From Candidatus Krumholzibacteriia bacterium (GTDB taxonomy: Bacteria; Krumholzibacteriota; Krumholzibacteriia; LZORAL124-64-63): a stretch of 32,664 bases of DNA. The notes beneath the pieces are model-generated. The model was given only the letters and a program-made list of their open reading frames with translations. It had not been told where the DNA came from and did no database searches. This document shows, one piece after another, positions 25,574 to 31,327 of this stretch; the first letter of the stretch is position 1, and the number at the start of each line of letters is the position of its first letter. The DNA lies in assembly GCA_024763215.1 (NCBI GenBank), contig JANTFX010000028.1, positions 1 to 32,664 of the forward strand. The letters run 5' to 3'. The position numbers and the translations under genes were made by a program.

Positions 25574-26525
25574 ACGAGCCGGTCTCGCCTGCCGGGCGAA
25601 GCTGTGGCCATGGTTGATGGCGATGGCTCTGGGAGCGGGTGTCCCCGCCGCCGCCGGGCCGACCGCCCGGATCCCCGGCTTTTCCGGGGCCGAGGCCATG
25701 GCGCTGCTGCGCTACCAGTGCGACCTGGGCCCGCGGATCCCGGGCAGCCCCGGCAACAGGGCCCTGCAGGATACCCTGCTGGCGCAGGCGGAGCAGCTGG
25801 GGCTCGAGGGCCGGCGCGGTTGCTTCCAGGCCGTCAGTCCGTTGACGGGTAAGGCCATGCCCGTCTGCAACGTGGTGATCACCATCGGTGGCGTTGAAGA
25901 GGGGCCGGCCCTGTGGCTGGGGGCGCATTTCGACACCCGGCCGATCTGCGACCACGACCCGGATCCCGAGCGCAGGTCCCTGCCCCTGCCCGGGGCCAAC
26001 GACGGCGCCAGCGGCGTGGCCGTGCTGTGGCAAATCATGAACATCGCCGCCGATACCAGGCCGCCGCGGGATGTCGTCCTCATGTTCTTCGATGGGGAGG
26101 ATTCCGGCCGCTCCGGCGACCCGGAAGGCTTCTGCCTGGGCAGTGCTCATCTGGTGGAGCATTGGCGGGATTTCGGAAGTTTGCTGCCGGCTGAACGGCC
26201 GCGGGGGATGATCCTGCTGGACATGGTCGGGGACGCCGACCTGGGCATCCCCCAGGAAGGTTATTCCCTGGCCCATGCCCCGGACTGGACGGCCGAGGTG
26301 TTCGGGCGCGCCGCGGTGCTGGGGTTGCCGGCCTTCACCCAGGCGCGGGGCGGGGCGGTCTACGACGACCATATCCCCTTCCTGCGCGCGGGGATTCCCG
26401 CGGTCGACCTGATCGACTTCGATTACCCGGCATGGCATACCAGCGCCGATGTTCCCGCGGCCTGCAGCCCCGCCAGCCTGGAGCAGGTGGGGCGTTTGCT
26501 GGTGGATCTGATCTACAACCCCTGA
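25563..26525 (+). CDS. Exported M28-family enzyme, glutaminyl-peptide cyclotransferase-like
   Basis: This is a zinc-dependent M28-fold protein of 320 residues. The best start is TTG 25563, inside the end of sprA, with GGAGG at 25552-25556; it gives a signal peptide (FSRRAGLACRAKLWPWLMA, then AMALGAGVPAAAG). The ATG codons at 25617 and 25623 lack binding sites. Metal-site residues match M28/QC enzymes: AHFDTR, Asp147 in GANDGASG, Glu179 and Asp180 in FFDGED, Asp220 in LLDMVGD, DDHIPFLRAGIP and His292 in PAWHTSAD. The WHT and DDHIPFLR segments and the lack of a second-zinc pattern favour glutaminyl cyclase over aminopeptidase. Asp180 stands where animal cyclases have a Glu zinc ligand. Substrate is unknown. 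Coupling to sprA suggests a role in maturing exported proteins (inference). Confidence 0.82.
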   Translation: MFSRRAGLACRAKLWPWLMAMALGAGVPAAAGPTARIPGFSGAEAMALLRYQCDLGPRIPGSPGNRALQDTLLAQAEQLGLEGRRGCFQAVSPLTGKAMPVCNVVITIGGVEEGPALWLGAHFDTRPICDHDPDPERRSLPLPGANDGASGVAVLWQIMNIAADTRPPRDVVLMFFDGEDSGRSGDPEGFCLGSAHLVEHWRDFGSLLPAERPRGMILLDMVGDADLGIPQEGYSLAHAPDWTAEVFGRAAVLGLPAFTQARGGAVYDDHIPFLRAGIPAVDLIDFDYPAWHTSADVPAACSPASLEQVGRLLVDLIYNP

Positions 26526-26632
26526 CCTTGCCGTGGTCGGCTCCCGATTTGTCCTAAATAATCCTGGCGGCATGCCGATGAACATGGTGATCGTTGAATG
26601 CCAGGATTTTGGATTCTGCAAAGGAGCCGGGA

Positions 26633-27175
26633 ATGATCACCACCTGCACGGAGTGTCAGGCTCGCTACCAACTGGAAGACCAGAAAGTTCCGCGCCGGGT
26701 CATCAAGGTGCGTTGCCCCGAGTGCCGGGGTGTCTTCACCCTCGACGGGACCGCCCGGGAGCAGACGGAACCGCCGCTGGTCATCGACCATGGTCATCAG
26801 GACATGAGCCCCCGGCCCGCGCCCCCCGCACCGGCAGCCGACCCCGCTCCCGTGGCCGCGGCTTCACCGGCGGCCCAGGCAGGGGTCGCGGTTCTGGACA
26901 GCGCGGCCAAGCCTGCGGCCCGCACCGGCGGCCGGCGGCGCAAGAGCAAGGAAGAGATGTACGCCCGCGCGCTCGTTTCGGATATCCTGGTCTATAACCG
27001 CGAGACGCGGGACAAGGCGCTGAAGGAAGGGAACCTGGTGGAGGCCCTGGGCGCTGAGATCAAGAAGAGCTGGGAGCTGTACAAGGAGAAGGTCACCCCG
27101 GAGGTGGCCACCAGCACCGACCACTTCAAGCAGGCCCTGAACGAGATCCTGGCCGAGGGCGCCGACCTGTTCTGA
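26633..27175 (+). CDS. Zinc-ribbon (MJ0042-type) protein with conserved C-terminal region
   Basis: This is a 180-residue cytoplasmic protein. The first 36 residues form an MJ0042-type zinc ribbon with two CxxC pairs (TTCTECQARYQLEDQKV and VRCPECRGVF). A Pro/Ala-rich linker follows (about 55-105), then a basic patch (GGRRRKSK) and a charged helical domain (about 113-180) with ARALVSDILVYNRETRDKAL and IKKSWELYKEKV. Such ribbons begin many proteins of Myxococcota and related groups, including some linked to motility, but no function can be assigned. ATG 26633 has AAGGAG at 26621-26626. The 107-base gap upstream contains no convincing promoter. A hairpin terminator follows. Confidence 0.8.
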   Translation: MITTCTECQARYQLEDQKVPRRVIKVRCPECRGVFTLDGTAREQTEPPLVIDHGHQDMSPRPAPPAPAADPAPVAAASPAAQAGVAVLDSAAKPAARTGGRRRKSKEEMYARALVSDILVYNRETRDKALKEGNLVEALGAEIKKSWELYKEKVTPEVATSTDHFKQALNEILAEGADLF

Positions 27176-27199
27176 GATTCCGGGGCAGGGAAAGTTGCG

Positions 27200-27220
27200 G
27201 GCCCGGCCTGTGGCCGGGCC
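27200..27220. terminator. Intrinsic terminator between convergent genes
   Basis: A perfect 9-bp stem, GGCCCGGCC (27200-27208) pairing with GGCCGGGCC (27212-27220), closes a TGT loop. TTCCTCT follows on the + strand and CGCAACTTTCC on the - strand. It lies between the zinc-ribbon gene and the opposing unrecognised gene and can serve both. Confidence 0.8.
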
Positions 27221-27225
27221 TTCCT

Positions 27226-27666
27226 CTAGCTACCCCATTTGTCACGCGCGATTTCCGTGAGGATATCGTCGATCTGCTGGCGGACCCTGACGTTCTGGTC
27301 GGGTTCGAACAAGGCCTGCCGGACCCTGCCCTGCTCATCCTTGCGTACGTAGCGCAGGCTCTGAAGATCTTCCATGGACATCAGGATGTCCTTGCTTACC
27401 CGGACCTCGACGGGTGAACCTTCCTGGTTCAGGCGGGGGTTGTTGTAGGGGTGCATGCCGTTTCCCCACCCGTGGACAACCATGGAGCAGAGCAGGGCAC
27501 GGAAGGTATTCTGCCCCTGCACCGTCTCCAGATCGAAATTGCCCCCGACCTTCGCGGTTACGCTGTCGATGACCGCGCACAGCTTGGCCACCAGCTGATC
27601 GTCGATATCCAGTTGCAGCAGCCGCGAGAACATGGTGTTGAGAATCTTGTCGGTGTTGGTGGTCAT
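27226..27666 (-). CDS. Unrecognised cytoplasmic protein
   Basis: I do not recognise this family. The start is the ATG whose first base is 27666, with GGGGAG about 7 bases upstream. It gives 146 residues; the frame remains open for 50 codons further upstream into the intergenic region, but those codons look unlike protein. The product has no signal peptide or membrane segment. It looks helical at the N-terminus (TDKILNTMFSRLLQLDIDDQ), has a Gly/Trp/His-containing middle (VVHGWGNGMHPYNNPRLN) and a charged C-terminus (RVRQQIDDILTEIARDKWGS). It faces the zinc-ribbon gene and diverges from the MglA-like gene across a 252-base gap. Confidence 0.7.
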   Translation of the reverse strand: MTTNTDKILNTMFSRLLQLDIDDQLVAKLCAVIDSVTAKVGGNFDLETVQGQNTFRALLCSMVVHGWGNGMHPYNNPRLNQEGSPVEVRVSKDILMSMEDLQSLRYVRKDEQGRVRQALFEPDQNVRVRQQIDDILTEIARDKWGS

Positions 27667-27835
27667 TTTACGGCTCCCCGGGCGCGGGTATCTCGTGATT
27701 TCCTGTTGAGGGGGGTTGCTGTCCATACGGGAACATTGCACCCGACCATGGCTGCGAACCATGCAATTTGCTTGCCCGCGGGAAGAATACCGGCGGAAAT
27801 TCTCCCCGCTTGGCAAAACAACCCAATTTTATGCA

Positions 27836-27851
27836 TGGCATAAGGTTTGCA
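27836..27851 (+). promoter_or_regulatory. Sigma-54 (-24/-12) promoter for the MglA-like gene
   Basis: The sequence TGGCATAAGGTTTGCA matches the sigma-54 consensus TGGCAYR-N4-TTGCW at nearly every position, with the required 10 bases between the GG and GC doublets. It lies in the AT-richest stretch of the 27667-27918 gap and points at the gene starting at 27919, leaving a leader of about 55-60 bases. rpoN is in the same window. No activator site was identified in the remaining upstream bases. Confidence 0.65.
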
Positions 27852-27918
27852 TGTGGGGATCGGGTATCAGCACTGAGCAATATTTTTCCGCGGCTCAGGC
27901 CGCTCGGGAGCGTTCCAC

Positions 27919-28899
27919 GTGCCAGTCCAGGATCTCACCAGAACCCAGACCAGCCGCCTGCTGTACTACGGGCAAGCCGGGGTGGGCAAACGGGAAAATA
28001 TCCGGCTGATCCACCAGTTCGTCCCACCGGAGTCCAGGCTGGCCGTGGCCGCCGAGGATCCCGAAAGGCAGATCGCCTTCAAGCTGCAACAGGGGGATCA
28101 GGAACCGCGGCAGGTGCTGGTCCAGGCGGTGGACGTGGGCCGCGAACGCTACCATGCCGCGGGCATGGTCCAGCGTTTGCCGTTCGATGCGGTGGTGTTC
28201 GTGGTCAACTCCGGGGCTTCCCATCTGGACGAGTCCTTGGCAGCCTTCGAATCCCTCAAGACGTACCTGGATTCCTGGGGTCTGGACCTCATGCACATCC
28301 CGGTGGTGCTGCAATACAACCGGGTGGGGCAGGTGGACACCCTGCCGGTGGACCAGCTGGAGAGCATGCTCAACCCCTGGGGCCTGTTGTCCTTCCCTGC
28401 CCATACAGCGCGGGGGGAAGGGGTCAGGGAGACGCTCAAGGCCGCCCTGGGCCTGGCCATCAATCACCAGCGGGAGCTGGCGCAGCAGATGCCCCACCGC
28501 CCCTTGCCGGGCGCCGACCTGGGGTTGGGAGCGCCGCAGACACAGGCTCGATCGGCACCGGCCGCCGCTCCCCGGGCGGCACCTTCCGCCTCGCCTCCTG
28601 TCACACCGGCGACTGCCCCGGGAACACCGGCGGCAACCCCGGGAACACAGGCGGCAACCCCGGGAACACCGGCGGCGCCCTTGCCGCCGTCCGGCCCGAC
28701 CGCCTCGGGCGGCCTGGAGGTCGAGATCGGCCCACCCCTGCCCGGCAGTGAGATGGAAGCTGCCACCCGCCGCAGAACGGACCAGATCCTCAACGACCTG
28801 AACCCGCCCCTGGTGGTGCCGGTCAAGATCCCCCGCCATCTGCTCGCAGGCCGCACCGAACCCTTGCGCATCATGCTGGAAGTGGAATTCGTCGACTGA
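27919..28899 (+). CDS. MglA-like small-GTPase-fold protein with degenerate nucleotide motifs
   Basis: This 326-residue protein starts at GTG 27919, with CGGGAG 8 bases upstream. Residues about 10-190 follow the MglA (Ras-like polarity GTPase) pattern: SRLLYYGQAGVGKRENI, FDAVVFVVNSG, VVLQYNRVGQVDTLPV, LLNPWGLLSFPA and GVRETLKAALGLAI. Key residues are changed. After Lys24 the loop has Arg-Glu instead of Thr/Ser, the switch region reads VDVGRERY, and NKxD is replaced by NRVG (134-137). This suggests weak or absent GTP hydrolysis. A Pro/Ala/Thr linker (about 205-275) with a TPGTPAA repeat follows, then a conserved-looking tail (about 276-326) ending PLRIMLEVEFVD. MglA proteins control motility polarity; this role is only suggested here. 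Confidence 0.8.
   Translation: MPVQDLTRTQTSRLLYYGQAGVGKRENIRLIHQFVPPESRLAVAAEDPERQIAFKLQQGDQEPRQVLVQAVDVGRERYHAAGMVQRLPFDAVVFVVNSGASHLDESLAAFESLKTYLDSWGLDLMHIPVVLQYNRVGQVDTLPVDQLESMLNPWGLLSFPAHTARGEGVRETLKAALGLAINHQRELAQQMPHRPLPGADLGLGAPQTQARSAPAAAPRAAPSASPPVTPATAPGTPAATPGTQAATPGTPAAPLPPSGPTASGGLEVEIGPPLPGSEMEAATRRRTDQILNDLNPPLVVPVKIPRHLLAGRTEPLRIMLEVEFVD
28615..28677 (+). repeat. Three 21-bp tandem repeats in the MglA-like gene
   Basis: Three consecutive 21-base units (28615, 28636, 28657) resemble ACCCCGGGAACACCGGCGGCA with one or two changes each. Each encodes the heptapeptide TPGTPAA or TPGTQAA. They lie in the Pro/Ala/Thr linker, where unit number could vary between strains without breaking the frame. 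Confidence 0.85.
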
Positions 28900-28999
28900 A
28901 GCGCCTCCGGCAACCGTTGCCCCGTTGGAACCCGGTTCCCAATGCCTACGCTGGGCGCCGGGGCGCCTGGTGCAAAGGCCGCGGCCCGAGGCAATAAGG

Positions 29000-29028
29000 T
29001 TGACGCTGGTTTGTCCCGGGCTTAATGT
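29000..29028 (+). promoter_or_regulatory. Sigma-70-type promoter for the TPR gene
   Basis: TTGACG and TAATGT are separated by exactly 17 bases. The expected transcription start (about 7 bases after the -10 box) falls at 29035-29036, which is the ATG of the downstream gene. Confidence 0.55.
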
Positions 29029-29035
29029 CCTGCCC

Positions 29036-29902
29036 ATGGACACCCTGGGGCAGGCATCATTGGGCGGGACTCACGGCGCGGCGGCCGGCGAATCCCTGCT
29101 GGACAGAGGCAAACGGCTCGAGCGGGAAGGCCTGCTCCGCGAAGCCGAAGAGCTGTATCGCTCCGCCCTGGCCGGCGATCAACCCGATCCCCGCCTGCAC
29201 TACCGCCTGGGTTGCACGTACCTGAAAAAGGGCGATGCCGGGGCGGCCGAGCAGGCCTTCCGGGCCGCCGTGGAGCTGGAGCCCGACGAACCCCGGTACC
29301 TGACCAACCTGGGGGTGGCCCTGGACCGTCTGGGGCGACGGGACGATGCGGTGCGCGCCTACAAGCGAGCCACGCGGCACAACGGCGGCACCGTGGTGGC
29401 CCACCATAACCTGGGCGCGATCTATGCCGAGCAGGGGCTGATGGAGGAAGCGGTGAGGTCCTTCGCCGCGGCCATCGCCCTGGAGCCCGATGCCGAGGGC
29501 CATCACAATCTGGGCCTGGTGCACTACCGCAACGATGATTTCGTGCGGGCGCTGGAACATTTCCGGCAGGCCGTGGGCTGTGATCCCGGGTACGCAGTGG
29601 GGCACTACTACTGCGGCCTGTGCCAGATGAAGACCGGGAATTATGCCGCCGCGGCCAAGGATTTCCGGCGGGCCTGGCAGCTGGATGCGCGCTTGACGCG
29701 CACCCCCTTCTACCTGGGGTGCTGCCTGCACAAGCTGGAGAGTTTCACAGAGGCCCATCGCCTGCTGGAACAGGCCCTGGAGTCTTTTCCCGATGACGGG
29801 CGCATCCACTACCAGCTCGCCTTGACCTGCGACGCCCTGGGCCTGCACCCGGAGGCCCGCACCCATTACGCCCGCGCCGGTTCGGGCTCCCGTGGCAGGT
29901 AG
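29036..29902 (+). CDS. Tetratricopeptide-repeat protein
   Basis: The 288-residue protein consists almost entirely of about eight TPR units (about residues 19-285), for example HYRLGCTYLKKGDAGAAEQA, AHHNLGAIYAEQGLMEEAV and GHHNLGLVHYRNDDFVRALE. TPR arrays are protein-binding scaffolds; partners are unknown. No signal peptide is seen, so it is probably cytoplasmic. The start is not certain. ATG 29036 has no ribosome-binding site and coincides with the predicted transcription start, which would make the mRNA leaderless. TTG codons at 29000 and about 29060 are in-frame alternatives. It stands between the MglA-like gene (136-base gap) and uppP (55-base gap). Confidence 0.85.
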   Translation: MDTLGQASLGGTHGAAAGESLLDRGKRLEREGLLREAEELYRSALAGDQPDPRLHYRLGCTYLKKGDAGAAEQAFRAAVELEPDEPRYLTNLGVALDRLGRRDDAVRAYKRATRHNGGTVVAHHNLGAIYAEQGLMEEAVRSFAAAIALEPDAEGHHNLGLVHYRNDDFVRALEHFRQAVGCDPGYAVGHYYCGLCQMKTGNYAAAAKDFRRAWQLDARLTRTPFYLGCCLHKLESFTEAHRLLEQALESFPDDGRIHYQLALTCDALGLHPEARTHYARAGSGSRGR

Positions 29903-29957
29903 TGTGGACGCCTGCAGTGCCTGCTGTTTTTCCCCGAGCAAAGGTTGAGGTCCCCTC

Positions 29958-30746
29958 GTGCATGAACTGATCAACATGATGGTGCTGGCGGCGGTCCAGG
30001 GTTTGACGGAGTTCCTGCCCGTCAGCAGTTCGGGGCACCTGGTGCTGCTCCAGCACTTCCTGGCCACCAGGGAAGGGGACCTGTTCTTCGACGTGGTCCT
30101 GCACGGGGGCACCCTGTTCTCGGTGCTGGTGGTCTACCGCCGCGAGCTGCTGCGCCTGCTGAAGTTCGACCGCCTTTCGCTGCGTTACATCCTCGCGCTG
30201 GCCGTCGCGACCGTGCCCGCCGTCGTCGTGGGCCTGCTGGCCCAGGATCTGGTGGATCATCTGTTCGGGGCGCCCCGGCTGGCCAGCTTGGGCCTGGTCT
30301 TCACGGGCCTGGTGCTGCTGTCGACCCGGCTCGCCCGGTCCGGTCAGGATGAGCAGCCGGACAGCTGGGCGCCGGTCCCGGTGCCCCTGCCCAAGGCCCT
30401 GGCCATCGGTTGCGCCCAGGCTCTGGCCATCTGCCCCGGCATCAGCCGCTCCGGTTCGACCATTGCCGCTTCCTTGTGGCTGGGGTTGCCGCGCCAGGAG
30501 GCCACCCGTTTCAGCTTCATGATGGCCATCCCGGCCATCGCCGGGGCGGTGCTGTTGAATCTGCTGGACCTGGGAAATCAGCAGGGGGGGCAGGCGGCAG
30601 TCCTGGTGCTGGCGGCTGTGGTTTCGTTCGCGGTCGGGTTGCTGGCCATCCGCCTGACGGCCCTGGCCGTGGTCAAGGCCCACTTCTGGAAATTCAGCTT
30701 CTACTGTCTGGCGATCGGGGTGTTGACCTGGGTCATCCTCAGCTAG
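29958..30746 (+). CDS. uppP: Undecaprenyl-diphosphatase
   Basis: UppP (BacA) removes a phosphate from undecaprenyl diphosphate so the lipid carrier for peptidoglycan and O-antigen can be reused. The 262-residue membrane protein shows both active-site blocks: GLTEFLPVSSSGHL (residues 15-28, with Glu18 and His27) and PGISRSGSTIA (about 159-169). Several hydrophobic spans lie between and after them. The start is GTG 29958, with GAGG at 29946-29950 at normal spacing. The stop codon lies inside the downstream terminator stem. Confidence 0.97.
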   Translation: MHELINMMVLAAVQGLTEFLPVSSSGHLVLLQHFLATREGDLFFDVVLHGGTLFSVLVVYRRELLRLLKFDRLSLRYILALAVATVPAVVVGLLAQDLVDHLFGAPRLASLGLVFTGLVLLSTRLARSGQDEQPDSWAPVPVPLPKALAIGCAQALAICPGISRSGSTIAASLWLGLPRQEATRFSFMMAIPAIAGAVLLNLLDLGNQQGGQAAVLVLAAVVSFAVGLLAIRLTALAVVKAHFWKFSFYCLAIGVLTWVILS

Positions 30747-30765
30747 CGGGGATGCCCCCCGCTAG
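30743..30765. terminator. Bidirectional hairpin carrying both convergent stop codons
   Basis: CTAGCGGGG (30743-30751) and CCCCGCTAG (30757-30765) form a perfect 9-bp stem with a 5-base loop. The TAG of uppP (30744-30746) and the TAG of the opposing receiver gene (30762-30764 read on the - strand) lie in the two arms. No strong U-tract follows on either side, so termination strength is uncertain. Confidence 0.65.
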
Positions 30766-31136
30766 GCCGGGCTGGTCTGCAGGATATGCTGCACCGTGGC
30801 GGTGATCCTGGGCGCGTCGAAGGGCTTGATGATGAAATCGCGTGCGCCTGCCTTGATGGCCGCCAGCACGAGGTCGCGCTGACCCAGGGGGGAGACCATG
30901 ACGATCTGGGCCTGCGGATCGCTTGCCAGCAAGCCCTGCAGGGCCTCGAGGCCCTCGGCGTCGGGCAAGGTCGTATCGAGCATCACCAGGTGGGGGTTCA
31001 GCCGCCGGTATTCCTTCAGGGCGCTGCCGGCGTCCGCGGCTTCGGCGACCACCTTCAATCCCATTTCCTCGAGGATGTCCCTGAGCATGGCCCGCATGAA
31101 GTCGGCGTCGTCGACGATGAGTACGGTGATGCCCAA
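30762..31136 (-). CDS. CheY-type single-domain response regulator
   Basis: A 124-residue stand-alone receiver domain with no output domain. The acidic pocket is Asp9-Asp10 (LIVDDADFM), the phosphorylation site is Asp54 (LVMLDTTLPDAEG), the switch Ser is Ser82 (VMVSPLG) and the conserved Lys is Lys104 (FIIKPFDAP). Single-domain receivers signal by protein contact, as CheY does at the flagellar motor; the partner here is unknown and no kinase is in the window. The start is TTG at 31136, with GGAGG 8 bases upstream and no in-frame ATG near. It diverges from the DUF4139 gene. Confidence 0.93.
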   Translation of the reverse strand: MGITVLIVDDADFMRAMLRDILEEMGLKVVAEAADAGSALKEYRRLNPHLVMLDTTLPDAEGLEALQGLLASDPQAQIVMVSPLGQRDLVLAAIKAGARDFIIKPFDAPRITATVQHILQTSPA

Positions 31137-31214
31137 GGTGTCTACCTCCAGGATGCTGGTGTGGGGGCGCCGGGGTCCGCTCCCGCGCCGGGAACCGAAG
31201 CCGTGGGTGCCTGT

Positions 31215-31233
31215 ATGAACAGGACAGGTTCAT
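31215..31233. promoter_or_regulatory. Inverted repeat ATGAAC-N7-GTTCAT in a divergent intergenic region
   Basis: A perfect 6+7+6 inverted repeat lies between the divergent receiver gene (start 31136) and the DUF4139 gene (start 31328). A further half-site (TGAAC) is at 31251-31255. The symmetry suggests a regulator site; no matching promoter elements were clear. Confidence 0.4.
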
Positions 31234-31327
31234 GATCGGCGTGATAAGGGTGAACTTTAGGACGGGGATGGCAAGAAATCGGGTTGCGGCCGGCAGGCAC
31301 CGGCCGGCATTTCAGGGAGGGTCGGCA

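Noticed and set aside
25617-25625. ATG codons at 25617 and 25623 as starts of the M28 gene
   Set aside because: They have no ribosome-binding site and would remove the basic n-region of the signal peptide; TTG 25563 has GGAGG at ideal spacing.
23195-25699. Open frame of 834 codons on the - strand
   Set aside because: Mirror of the second half of sprA, with no recognisable motif, no ribosome-binding site and biased composition typical of a shadow frame.
27810-27826. TTGGCAAAACAACCC as a second -24/-12 promoter
   Set aside because: The -12 GC doublet is missing.
28611-28680. Repeat cluster considered as a CRISPR-like array
   Set aside because: The units are directly adjacent with no spacers and translate in frame inside a protein linker.
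28900-29000. TTGGAACCCGGTTCCCAA and the GGCGCC pair downstream of the MglA-like gene as a terminator
   Set aside because: The first repeat is imperfect and neither is followed by a U-tract.
31268-31295. TGGCAAGAAATCGGGTTGC upstream of the DUF4139 gene as a sigma-54 promoter
   Set aside because: The GG and GC doublets are 14 bases apart instead of 10.
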